From Cloacimonetes bacterium UBA3900 (lineage in GTDB: Bacteria; Cloacimonadota; Cloacimonadia; Cloacimonadales; Cloacimonadaceae), in contig DGFM01000005.1 in NCBI GenBank assembly GCA_002391675.1, positions 1 through 16,823 on the forward strand: DNA of 16,823 bases, given 5' to 3'. How positions within the stretch are numbered: position 1 is the first letter of the stretch; each line of letters starts with the position of its first letter. The notes below the pieces were generated by a model. That model was not told the DNA's origin. It made no database searches and saw nothing but the letters and a program-made list of their open reading frames with translations. Shown here piece after piece: positions 5,447-14,813 of the stretch. The position numbers were made by a program, and so were the translations under genes.

Positions 5447-8400
5447 TTGAGAAAGATCAAAAGTTATTCCCGTATATCCGAAAGATTTGCGGAACTTGGA
5501 ATCCCTGAAGTGCAGATTCCCAACCTCTTGGCGATGCAAGTGGAATCATTCGACGATTTCCTCCAGAAGGATGTCCATCCTCAGCGTCGTGAAAAGAAAG
5601 GACTGCAGGCTGTATTTGAGTCCATATTTCCCCTGGAAGATGCCAAAGGGAACTTCCTGCTGGAATTTTCGGAATACAACGTGTTGCAAGAGAAATACTC
5701 CATAGACGAATGCCGTGATCGCAATCTCTCCTATCAGGCACCCCTGAAAGTGAAGATGAGACTCAGCATTTTTGAGGACAACGAGGGAGTCCGCGAACAT
5801 AAAGACACCATCGAACAGGATGTCTTTCTGGGTGAGATTCCGCTCATTACCCAACAGGGAACATTCGTGATCAACGGTGCCGAAAGAGTGATCATCTCTC
5901 AGTTGCAACGTTCGCCCGGAGTATTCTTTTCAGAGAGCAAACACCCCAGCGGAAAGACTCTCTATTCCGCCAAAGTGATTCCCTACAACGGATCCTGGCT
6001 GGAATTTGACATCGATATTCACGATGTGATGTATGTGCACATCGATAAGCGTCGTAAGCTTCCCGTCACCACCCTTTTGCGTGCCATTGGCATCTCCACA
6101 AATGAAGACTTGAGAAAAGTGTTTTACCAGAGTGAAAAGCTTGGCATCAAAGAGGCGAAAGGTCGCCATTTATACAAGGACATCTCCGTCAAAACTGAGC
6201 CGGAGCCCATTGCCATAGCCAATGAACAGATTACGGACAGTCTCATCGAGATTCTCGCTTCTCATAAGATAAAGACGGTGGAAGTGATCGACTACAATTT
6301 TGAAATTGCCAGGAAAGTGCTGGAAAATACAATAGCTAAAGACCCTACCACAAACACCGAAGAAGCCTTACATAAGATATATTACCTGATCCGTCCCGGC
6401 GAAGAAGCTCCTCTGGAAGCCGCCAAACAACTGGTGGACCGTATGTTCTTCAATGAAAAGCGCTACAATCTGGGAGAAGTGGGACGCTATAAGATCAATA
6501 AAAGACTGGGAATCGACGTCGATGAAAGTGTTCGCACCCTGCACGTTACAGACTTTGTGCATATCTTTAAGACGCTGATTGATATCTACAACGATGAAGA
6601 CGAGATAGATGACATCGATGCCCTTTCAAACCGCAGAGTGCGCACCGTGGGTGAGCTCCTGCAAGAGCAATATACCATCGGCCTTTCCATGATGGCCCGC
6701 ATCATCTCCGAGCGTTTGGCCATTTCAAACACGGATGAGGTCACAGTACACGATCTGGTAAACAGCAATGCCATGATCTCTGTGGTGCAGTCCTTCTTCC
6801 TCACCGGTCAGCTTTCTCAATACATGGAGCAAACCAATCCCTTGGCAGCCTTGAGGCACAAGAGAGCCCTTTCTGCTCTCGGCCCCGGCGGCCTCACCAG
6901 GGATAGGGCCGGCTTTGAGGTGAGAGACGTGCACTTCTCACACTATGGACGTATATGCCCCATCGAGACGCCTGAAGGCCCCAATATCGGCCTCATCGTG
7001 TCTCCATCCATATATTCCAGGATCAACCACCTGGGCTTTATCGAAACGCCCTATCGCAAAGTGGTGGATGGTAAAGTGACCGACGAATATGTGTATATGG
7101 ATGCGGCAGAAGAAGATAAATATATCATCGGGCAATCAGACGTGGAGCTGAACGATGACCGCAGCTTCAAGAGTGAAACAATCTTTGCGCGTGAGCGTGG
7201 AGAATTCATGCAAGTGAGCCCCGATAAGATAGACTTTATGGACGTGGCTCCGCAGCAGATGGTTTCCGTCTCCGCTGCCATGATTCCCTTCCTGGAGCAT
7301 GACGACGCAAACCGCGCTCTGATGGGCTCCAATATGCAACGCCAAGCCGTGCCACTCATCAATCCCCAGGCACCTATCGTGGGCACAGGGATGGAAAAGA
7401 TAGTGACAACCGATACCTCCACAGTCACGGTGGCGCCCTTTGATGGCATAGTCACAGACGTAAATTCAACCTATGTGGAGATTAAACCCACAGACGAAAA
7501 GGACGAAGCCTTCTATCTGAGCACGGCCAATCGCATTTACCTCAAAAAGTTTGTACGCACAAACCAAGACACCTGTGTAAACCAACGTCCCATCGTGAGA
7601 CTGGGAGATACGGTGAAGAAAAACCAGCCCATTTCAGACGGTGCTTGCGTGGAAGATAACCGTCTCGCTCTGGGCACCAATATGTTGGTTGCTTTCATGC
7701 CTTGGTATGGTTACAACTATGAAGACGCCATCATCTTGAGCGAGAAGGTGGCACGCGAAGACACCCTCACCTCCATCTATATCGAAGAGATGGAAGTGCT
7801 GGTGCGCAACGTGAAAAACGGCCGTGAAGAACTGGCCTACGACATCCCAAACGTCCCTTCAGCTTCGTTGAGAAACCTGGATAAGACAGGTATCATCCGC
7901 GTGGGTGCAGTGGTCGCTGCCGGTGATATTATCGTGGGTAAGGTCACACCCAAGAGCGTAGAGATCGATCCATCTCCGGAAGAAAACCTGATGCGGGCCC
8001 TCTTTGGTGACCGCGCCGGAGATTTTACCAACAGCTCCCTTAAAGCCAAACCCGGCATGGAAGGCGTGGTGATCGACGTGAAGGTGTTTTCCAGATTGGA
8101 AGACGGAGCCGAGTTTGAAGAGGACATGGAAGAAAAGATTCTCAAACTCAAGGACGAGCTCAACCTGCGCCGCATGAAGGTGGAGGAATTCAAGCAAGAA
8201 AAGCTCACCTCCATGCTCATTGGTGAAAAGGCCAAAACCATCTGGGATGAAAAGAGCAACGTCTATTTCATCGCTCCCGGCAAGAAAATCACCGCCAAGG
8301 ATATCGAGCGGATCAACTTCCGCCGCCTGGATCTGGATGTAGACTTGGTGGAAGATATGGAGAAAAACGAGCTCATCTATTCCCAAGTGGTTCTCAAGAT

Positions 8401-9235
8401 CAAACAATCCTTGGAACAAAGCGAAAATGTATATCGCAAATCCCGCGAGCGCATTCGCCATGGAGACGAACTTCAGTATGGAGTGCGTAAAATGGTGAAG
8501 GTGTACGTGGCCAAGAAACGCAAAATAGAAGTGGGAGACAAAATGGCAGGACGCCATGGAAACAAAGGCGTTATCTCCATCGTGGCTCCCATCGAAGATA
8601 TGCCCTTTACCGAAGATGGCACTCCGGTTGACATCGTGCTCAACCCCCTGGGCGTGCCCTCGCGTATGAATATCGGCCAGATCATGGAAACTCACCTGGG
8701 TATGGCCGCCAAGACCTTGGGCTTTGAGGTGGAAACTCCCATCTTTGACGGTGCTTCCGTGGAAGACATCAAGCAGGAACTGATCAACGCCGGCCTGGAA
8801 CCGGACGGAAAGCAGGTGCTCTATGATGGCAAAACGGGCGAGCCCTTCAGAGAAAGAGTCACAGTAGGTATCATCTATATGATGAAACTCAATCACCTCG
8901 TGGCCGACAAGATGCACGCCCGCTCCACCGGACCTTACTCCCTCATCACACAGCAACCTCTGGGCGGAAAAGCTCAACACGGAGGCCAGCGTCTAGGTGA
9001 AATGGAAGTCTGGGCCCTGGAAGCTTATGGAGCTGCGCATATCTTGGAAGAAATGCTCACCATCAAATCAGACGATGTGGACGGCAGAAACAATGCCTTC
9101 AAAGCCATTACCAGAGGGGATAACCCACCACCTCCAGGCGTTCCAGAGTCTTTCAATGTGTTGATCAGCGAGCTGAAATCTCTGGGCTTTAACATCGAAT
9201 TCATCAAAGAATCCGACGACATACAGGGAAGGTAA
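5447..9235 (+). CDS. rpoB: DNA-directed RNA polymerase subunit beta
   Basis: RpoB forms one half of the RNA polymerase active-site cleft. The 1262-aa product starts at a TTG codon. Visible landmarks are EIPLITQQGTFVINGAERV near residue 130, the rifamycin cluster at 453-478, ETPEGPNIGLI at 507-517, a flap region near 850 (GDRAGDFTNSS), an insertion rich in charged helix (about 875-1010), the catalytic lysines 1032 and 1040 in GDKMAGRHGNKG, and a C-terminal PESFNVLISELKSLGFNI. It is shorter than E. coli RpoB (1342 aa), suggesting that the N-terminal beta-lobe insertion is missing. Two positions that contact rifamycins differ from E. coli (Glu461 for Asp516, Ala474 for Arg529). rpoC follows after 4 nt. 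Confidence 0.98.
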   Translation: MRKIKSYSRISERFAELGIPEVQIPNLLAMQVESFDDFLQKDVHPQRREKKGLQAVFESIFPLEDAKGNFLLEFSEYNVLQEKYSIDECRDRNLSYQAPLKVKMRLSIFEDNEGVREHKDTIEQDVFLGEIPLITQQGTFVINGAERVIISQLQRSPGVFFSESKHPSGKTLYSAKVIPYNGSWLEFDIDIHDVMYVHIDKRRKLPVTTLLRAIGISTNEDLRKVFYQSEKLGIKEAKGRHLYKDISVKTEPEPIAIANEQITDSLIEILASHKIKTVEVIDYNFEIARKVLENTIAKDPTTNTEEALHKIYYLIRPGEEAPLEAAKQLVDRMFFNEKRYNLGEVGRYKINKRLGIDVDESVRTLHVTDFVHIFKTLIDIYNDEDEIDDIDALSNRRVRTVGELLQEQYTIGLSMMARIISERLAISNTDEVTVHDLVNSNAMISVVQSFFLTGQLSQYMEQTNPLAALRHKRALSALGPGGLTRDRAGFEVRDVHFSHYGRICPIETPEGPNIGLIVSPSIYSRINHLGFIETPYRKVVDGKVTDEYVYMDAAEEDKYIIGQSDVELNDDRSFKSETIFARERGEFMQVSPDKIDFMDVAPQQMVSVSAAMIPFLEHDDANRALMGSNMQRQAVPLINPQAPIVGTGMEKIVTTDTSTVTVAPFDGIVTDVNSTYVEIKPTDEKDEAFYLSTANRIYLKKFVRTNQDTCVNQRPIVRLGDTVKKNQPISDGACVEDNRLALGTNMLVAFMPWYGYNYEDAIILSEKVAREDTLTSIYIEEMEVLVRNVKNGREELAYDIPNVPSASLRNLDKTGIIRVGAVVAAGDIIVGKVTPKSVEIDPSPEENLMRALFGDRAGDFTNSSLKAKPGMEGVVIDVKVFSRLEDGAEFEEDMEEKILKLKDELNLRRMKVEEFKQEKLTSMLIGEKAKTIWDEKSNVYFIAPGKKITAKDIERINFRRLDLDVDLVEDMEKNELIYSQVVLKIKQSLEQSENVYRKSRERIRHGDELQYGVRKMVKVYVAKKRKIEVGDKMAGRHGNKGVISIVAPIEDMPFTEDGTPVDIVLNPLGVPSRMNIGQIMETHLGMAAKTLGFEVETPIFDGASVEDIKQELINAGLEPDGKQVLYDGKTGEPFRERVTVGIIYMMKLNHLVADKMHARSTGPYSLITQQPLGGKAQHGGQRLGEMEVWALEAYGAAHILEEMLTIKSDDVDGRNNAFKAITRGDNPPPPGVPESFNVLISELKSLGFNIEFIKESDDIQGR

Positions 9236-9239
9236 GAAA

Positions 9240-12200
9240 ATGTTAAAAGAAAACAGACGTGAAATCCGACCCAATGACTACGACTTTGTGCGCATCAGTA
9301 TCGCCTCCCCGGATACCATTGTGAACCAGTGGTCACACGGGGAAGTCACCAAACCGGATACCCTGAACTACCGCACCCTCAAACCCGAAAAAGACGGCCT
9401 CTTCTGCGAAAGAATCTTTGGCCCGGAACGGGATTATGAGTGCGCCTGCGGGAAATATAAAAAGAAACGCTTTCAAAACACGGTCTGTGACCGCTGTAAC
9501 GTGCTCGTAACCACCTCCAGAGTGCGCCGTACCCGCATGGGACACATCCAATTGGCAGTGCCTATTGCCCATATTTGGTTTGTAAAAAGTGCTCCCAGCA
9601 AGATCGGCACCCTGCTGGATATGACGGTGAAAGACCTGGAGCGGGTGCTCTACTACGAGTCTTACATCGTGATTGATCCGGGCGACAGCCCCTACGAAAA
9701 GATGGAGCTGCTTGAGGTGGAAGAGTATCTTGAGATCGAAGATAAAGTGGGAGACAACTTCCTCTGCCTCATGGGTGGAGAAGCTATCCGCGAACTGCTC
9801 AAACGCCTTGATCTCAAAAACGAAGCTCTCAACATCCGCTCGCGCCTGAAAATGGAAAGAGCGGCTTTGCATAAACAAAAACTCGTGAACAAGCTCAAAG
9901 TGGTGGATGCCTTCATCAAGAGCGGAAACAATCCTGAGGACATGGTGCTGGAGGTTTTACCTGTATTGCCACCCACGCTCAGGCCTCTGGTTCCCTTGGA
10001 AGGCGGCCGCTTCGCAACTGCCGACTTCAACGATCTTTATCGCCGCGTCATCACCCGCAACAACAGGCTCAAGCAGCTGATAGAAATCAGAGCCCCGGAG
10101 GTGATCCTCCGCAACGAAAAGCGTATGCTCCAAGAAGCTGTGGATGCTCTGATCGACAACTCGCGCAAGGCCCGCCCCGTGAGAGGCAGAGGCAGCAGAC
10201 CCCTGAAGTCTTTGACCGATCAGCTCAAAGGAAAACAGGGACGCTTCCGCCAGAACCTCCTGGGTAAACGTGTGGACTATTCAGGCCGCTCCGTGATTAC
10301 CGTGGGGCCCGAGCTGAAGCTCTATCAATGTGGCTTGCCCAAAGAAATGGCAGTGGAGCTCTTCAAGCCCTATCTCATCGAGCGCCTGCAAAAGATGGGT
10401 GAGGCCGATAAGGTGAAAAATGCCAAGAAACTGATCGAGAAAAAGCAGCCGGAAATCTGGTCTATCCTGGAAGAGGTGATCAAGGATTATCCCGTGCTTT
10501 TGAACCGTGCACCCACCTTGCACCGCCTGGGCATTCAGGCCTTTATGCCCGTTTTGACCGATAACAAGGCCATCCAGCTGCATCCCATGGTCTGCGTACC
10601 TTTCAACGCAGACTTTGATGGAGACCAGATGGGTGTCTACGTCCCGCTCAGTCATGAAGCGCAGATCGAAGCCAGAGTACTGATGCTCTCCACGCGCAAC
10701 CTGCTTCTTCCGGCAAACGGACGCCTGGCCATGGCTGCAAACCAAGACATCGTCCTGGGTTGCTTCTACCTCACCATGGAAGCCACGCCGCCGCCGGAAG
10801 ATGTAAGCAAACTGCGCAGATTTTATTCACCCCTGGAAGTGATCTCCGCTTTTGAAAATGAAGAGCAGCTCGCTACCGTGAAGGGGCAGACAGATTTCCA
10901 GCGCGAACTGGATATCCATACCTGGATCAGAGTCTATGTGGATTCCGAGCTAATCACCACCACCGTGGGCAGAGTGCTCTTCAACCAGGTCATTCCCCCT
11001 GAAGTGGGCTACCAAAATGCCACTTTTGATAAAGGCGGGCTAAACGACCTCGCCATGCTCTCCTATGATGCTGCAGGGCAACATCGCACCGCCATCATGC
11101 TGGACGAGATTAAAGACCTCGGATTCTCTTACGCCACCAAAGCCGGCGTGACCTTCAGCTTTGCCGATATCGTCGTGCCCGAGCGCAAAGACGAAATCAT
11201 CGAAGAAGCCGAAGGAGAAGTGAAAAAGGTATTTGACCTGCATCATAAAGGCGGCATCACCGAAAATGAACGTGTGGGACGTGTGGTTGACCTCTGGAAA
11301 AAGACCACCGTGAAAGTCACCGACGAGATGATGGAAGAGCTCGCCAAGAACCGCTCTGGCCTAAACTCCATCTATCTGATGTACAAATCCGGTGCACGCG
11401 GTTCCAAAGACCAGATCAAGCAGCTGGGCGGAATGCGTGGACTGATGGATAAACCTTCCAAAATTGGAGCTACCGGTGGCGTGGATGTGATCGAAACGCC
11501 CATCAAATCAAACTTCTATGAAGGCCTCACCGTGCTGGAATACTTCGTCTCCACTCACGGTGCACGTAAAGGTCTGGCAGATACAGCGCTCAAGACTGCA
11601 GACGCCGGTTACCTCACCCGCAGATTGGTGGACGTGGCTCAAAATGCCATCATCACCGAAGAAGATTGCGGAACCGTTTTCGGCGTGCACATGAGCATTC
11701 TCAAAGAAGGAAATGACGTGGTGCAATCCCTGGCAGAACGCATCCAGGGCCGTACCGCTCTGGAAGACGTGATAGACCCCATCACCGGCAGGGTTTTGGT
11801 TTCCGCCGGCGAAGAGATCACAAACAAGATGGCGCGCACCATCCAAAACCATGGCATCATTGATGTTCACGTGCGTTCGGTGCTCACTTGCGAATCAGAG
11901 CGTGGCATTTGTGCCAAATGTTATGGACGCAACCTGGCCACCCAAAAGCCGGTTAGCATCGGCGACCCCGTGGGCATCATCGCCGCTCAAAGCATCGGTG
12001 AACCGGGAACACAGCTTACGCTGCGAACCTTCCACATCGGTGGAGCTGCATCCACGGCTACAGAACTGGCAGAAGCCTCCTCAAGTCACGACGCCATCGT
12101 CAAATTTGACCGTATGAACACCGTCACCAACAAGCAAGGCGAGATGGTCTCCGTTTCTCACTTGGGCAAGATCCACTTGATCGACCCCGAAGATAAGAAA

Positions 12201-13718
12201 ACCGTCCTGGAAGAGTACAAGGTGGAATATGCAGCCACCGTGCACGTGCAGGATGGAGACCTGATCACCAAAAACACCAAGCTGCTCAGTTGGGACCAAT
12301 TCAATAACCCTCTCATATCTTCTGCTGAAGGCGTGCTCTCTTACGACAACTTCATCAAAGATATTACCTATAAAGAAGAATACAACGATATCACCTTCTC
12401 CAAGGATATCACAATCATCGAATCCAAAGACCGCAAGAAACAGCCTCAGTTCCGCATTGTGGCTGATGATGGCTCTGCCGTATTGATCCCCTTGCCCGCG
12501 GGCCTGGTCATCAAAAAGGAAGACGGCGCCTATGTGTACACGGGTGACATCCTGGGCCAGACTTCCCGTATGACCATCAAACAGAGAGACATCACCGGCG
12601 GCTTGCCCAGGGTGCAAGACCTCTTCGAAGCACGTGTGCCCAAAGATAAAGCCAAGATCTCCGATATCAACGGCCGCGTCACCATCGGCGGACTCAAAAA
12701 AGCCGGACGTGACATCTTTGTGACTCCTTCCAACGGTCTCTTCGCACCGGCAGACGGCAAGATCATGATCCTCACGACTGATGACGGCCCCAGAATTGTG
12801 CTGCTCACAAACAAATCTGTGATAACCAAAAACGATGGAAAGGTGACCATCAGCACCGAAGGCAGAACCAAGACAGTCACCGTCTCCAAGCGCAGCGGCA
12901 CTACCATGGAATACAAGATTCCCAGAAATATGGAAGTGATCGTGGAAGATGGCAAGAGAGTGAAGAAAGACGTTCCTCTCTGCGGCCTTGTCTTTGACAT
13001 CCCTGAGCTTCAGGAAAACATTGTCGAGACTGGAGATATGGTGCAGAAAGGCCAAGCTTTGGCAGGCCGTAAATATTCCATCCCCAGCGGCAAGCGCATC
13101 ATCGTGCACCAGGGCGACTACGTGGAAAGCGGAGATGCTCTCTCCGATGGCCCTCTGGATCCTCATGATATGCTGGTTAAAGGCGTCATTGAGGCTCAGA
13201 CCATGATCCTCAACGAGATCCAGGAAATCTATCGCAAACAGGGTGTGAAGATCGACGACAAACACGTGAGCGTGATCATCCGCCAGATGTTTAAGAAAGT
13301 GCGCATCATCGATCCCGGCAACACCTCCTTCCTGGAAGGCGAAATCGTGGATAAGGTGAAAGTGGAGCGTGAAAACCGTGAAGTTATGCAATTTGGCAAG
13401 GAACAAGCCCACTTTGAACAACTGCTTCTGGGCATCACCAAAACCTCATTGCTCACCGATAGCTGGCTCTCCAGCGCATCATTCCAAGAGACCACCAAGG
13501 TACTCACCAAAGCCGCAATCGAAGGCAGCGTAGACCGCCTGGAAGGCCTCAAGGAAAGCATCATCCTTGGTCACCGCATCCCTGTGGGAACCGGAACCAA
13601 ACTCTACAACCAGATGATAAGCAAAGCCGTTGCCGAAGGAAAGACAACCGCCGATATCATCGCAGAATTTGCACACTCTGATGTCCAAGACGAAACTGCG
13701 GACATCTTAGACTTTTAA
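9240..13718 (+). CDS. rpoC: DNA-directed RNA polymerase subunit beta'
   Basis: RpoC carries the catalytic magnesium. The 1492-aa product is longer than E. coli RpoC (1407). In order: the first zinc site with C68, C70, C83 and C86, the active-site NADFDGD (456-462) with three aspartates, the F-loop and pre-bridge loop with an extra stretch SKIGATGGVDV, the bridge helix (GARKGLADTALKTADAGY), the second zinc site (C810, C884, C891, C894), the trigger loop (TFHIGGAAS, from 930), an SI3-type insertion (about 938-1116), and the conserved C-terminal RQMFKKVRIIDPG and ASFQETTKVLTKAAIEG. A further insertion of about 110 residues lies at 1167-1276. The ATG has a GGAAGG stretch upstream. Confidence 0.98.
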   Translation: MLKENRREIRPNDYDFVRISIASPDTIVNQWSHGEVTKPDTLNYRTLKPEKDGLFCERIFGPERDYECACGKYKKKRFQNTVCDRCNVLVTTSRVRRTRMGHIQLAVPIAHIWFVKSAPSKIGTLLDMTVKDLERVLYYESYIVIDPGDSPYEKMELLEVEEYLEIEDKVGDNFLCLMGGEAIRELLKRLDLKNEALNIRSRLKMERAALHKQKLVNKLKVVDAFIKSGNNPEDMVLEVLPVLPPTLRPLVPLEGGRFATADFNDLYRRVITRNNRLKQLIEIRAPEVILRNEKRMLQEAVDALIDNSRKARPVRGRGSRPLKSLTDQLKGKQGRFRQNLLGKRVDYSGRSVITVGPELKLYQCGLPKEMAVELFKPYLIERLQKMGEADKVKNAKKLIEKKQPEIWSILEEVIKDYPVLLNRAPTLHRLGIQAFMPVLTDNKAIQLHPMVCVPFNADFDGDQMGVYVPLSHEAQIEARVLMLSTRNLLLPANGRLAMAANQDIVLGCFYLTMEATPPPEDVSKLRRFYSPLEVISAFENEEQLATVKGQTDFQRELDIHTWIRVYVDSELITTTVGRVLFNQVIPPEVGYQNATFDKGGLNDLAMLSYDAAGQHRTAIMLDEIKDLGFSYATKAGVTFSFADIVVPERKDEIIEEAEGEVKKVFDLHHKGGITENERVGRVVDLWKKTTVKVTDEMMEELAKNRSGLNSIYLMYKSGARGSKDQIKQLGGMRGLMDKPSKIGATGGVDVIETPIKSNFYEGLTVLEYFVSTHGARKGLADTALKTADAGYLTRRLVDVAQNAIITEEDCGTVFGVHMSILKEGNDVVQSLAERIQGRTALEDVIDPITGRVLVSAGEEITNKMARTIQNHGIIDVHVRSVLTCESERGICAKCYGRNLATQKPVSIGDPVGIIAAQSIGEPGTQLTLRTFHIGGAASTATELAEASSSHDAIVKFDRMNTVTNKQGEMVSVSHLGKIHLIDPEDKKTVLEEYKVEYAATVHVQDGDLITKNTKLLSWDQFNNPLISSAEGVLSYDNFIKDITYKEEYNDITFSKDITIIESKDRKKQPQFRIVADDGSAVLIPLPAGLVIKKEDGAYVYTGDILGQTSRMTIKQRDITGGLPRVQDLFEARVPKDKAKISDINGRVTIGGLKKAGRDIFVTPSNGLFAPADGKIMILTTDDGPRIVLLTNKSVITKNDGKVTISTEGRTKTVTVSKRSGTTMEYKIPRNMEVIVEDGKRVKKDVPLCGLVFDIPELQENIVETGDMVQKGQALAGRKYSIPSGKRIIVHQGDYVESGDALSDGPLDPHDMLVKGVIEAQTMILNEIQEIYRKQGVKIDDKHVSVIIRQMFKKVRIIDPGNTSFLEGEIVDKVKVERENREVMQFGKEQAHFEQLLLGITKTSLLTDSWLSSASFQETTKVLTKAAIEGSVDRLEGLKESIILGHRIPVGTGTKLYNQMISKAVAEGKTTADIIAEFAHSDVQDETADILDF

Positions 13719-13755
13719 ACCCAAATGAATAACATAAAACAAACTGGAGGAATCA

Positions 13756-14130
<375 letters not shown>

Positions 14131-14145
14131 TAGGCGAGGTAAAGC

Positions 14146-14616
14146 ATGTCCAGAAAGAGAAAAGCAGTAGTCCGCGAAGTGTTGCCGGACCCCAAATACA
14201 ACGATGTCGTGCTTACTAAGTTTATGAACTGCCTCATGGTAAGTGGCAAGAAGAGCCTGGCTGAAAAGATCGTCTATGGCGCCTTTGATCTCATCGAACA
14301 AAGGATGAAACAGCCTCCCTTGGAAGTCTTTAAGACTGCCCTGGAAAACGTGCGCCCCATGGTGAAAGTCGTGTCTCGTCGCGTCGGTGGATCAAACTAT
14401 CAGATCCCCATGGAAGTAAACGAGAAAAACGGCCGCGCTCTCGCTTTCAGATGGATCATCGCCTTCGCACGTGCGCGTAGCGAAAAGACAATGATCGAAA
14501 AGCTTGCTGCCGAACTCATGGCTGCCTACAAAAAAGAAGGCGCATCCATCAAAAAACGTGAGGAAACCCATAGGATGGCTGAAGCCAACAAAGCTTTTGC
14601 CCACCTCAGATGGTAA
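14146..14616 (+). CDS. rpsG: 30S ribosomal protein S7
   Basis: S7 starts assembly of the head of the small subunit and contacts E-site tRNA and mRNA. The 156-aa product matches the family length. It begins MSRKRKAVVREVLPDPKYND and contains VVSRRVGGSNYQIPMEV, the rRNA-contacting segment, and the conserved C-terminal region ending REETHRMAEANKAFAHLRW. GCGAGG lies upstream of the ATG, 15 nt after rpsL. In most bacteria fusA and tuf follow; here a terminator follows 20 nt later, so the str operon is reduced to rpsL-rpsG. Confidence 0.98.
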   Translation: MSRKRKAVVREVLPDPKYNDVVLTKFMNCLMVSGKKSLAEKIVYGAFDLIEQRMKQPPLEVFKTALENVRPMVKVVSRRVGGSNYQIPMEVNEKNGRALAFRWIIAFARARSEKTMIEKLAAELMAAYKKEGASIKKREETHRMAEANKAFAHLRW

Positions 14617-14636
14617 AGCCAATCAACAACTTATCC

Positions 14637-14673
14637 GAATACCCCGGCTTCTCATGGCTGGGGTATTCTCTTT
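14637..14673 (+). terminator. intrinsic terminator after rpsG
   Basis: GAATACCCC (14637-14645) pairs perfectly with GGGGTATTC (14660-14668); three more pairs (one G-T) can form inside around an 8-nt loop. The run TCTTTG after the stem is T-rich but short. It closes the long operon before the next promoter at 14693. Confidence 0.8.
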
Positions 14674-14692
14674 GAATGTCACAATTTAGCGA

Positions 14693-14722
14693 TTGACAAT
14701 ATACCCTGTTTTTTTACTTTAG
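14693..14722 (+). promoter_or_regulatory. promoter candidate for tRNA-Arg and uup
   Basis: A perfect TTGACA (14693-14698) is followed after 16 nt by TACTTTAG (14715-14722), which resembles the FCB-type -10 pattern TAnnTTTG at all but one defined position and shares only three of six with TATAAT. Transcription would begin a few nt before the tRNA at 14737. Its place just after the terminator supports the call. Confidence 0.6.
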
Positions 14723-14736
14723 TCCTTTGAATACGC

Positions 14737-14813
14737 GTCCCTGTAGCTCAGCTGGATAGAGTGGCACCCTCCGAAGGTGAAGGTCAGGCGTTCAAATCGC
14801 CTCAGGGACGCCA
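14737..14813 (+). tRNA. tRNA-Arg (anticodon CCG)
   Basis: Acceptor GTCCCTG (14737-14743) pairs fully with CAGGGAC (14803-14809), with discriminator G and encoded CCA. The anticodon loop CTCCGAA gives CCG at 14771-14773, reading CGG codons. The anticodon stem GCACC/GGTGA has a G-A mismatch at its outer end (positions 27-43). The T stem AGGCG/CGCCT is perfect. It stands alone between the rpsG terminator and uup. Confidence 0.93.

Noticed and set aside
5428..5508. ATG at 5428 as the start of rpoB
   Set aside because: It is out of frame with rpoB and reaches a stop after about 26 codons.
12081..13421. 446-codon minus-strand frame opposite rpoC
   Set aside because: It is an antisense shadow of an intact rpoC with His/Asp-rich low-complexity translation.
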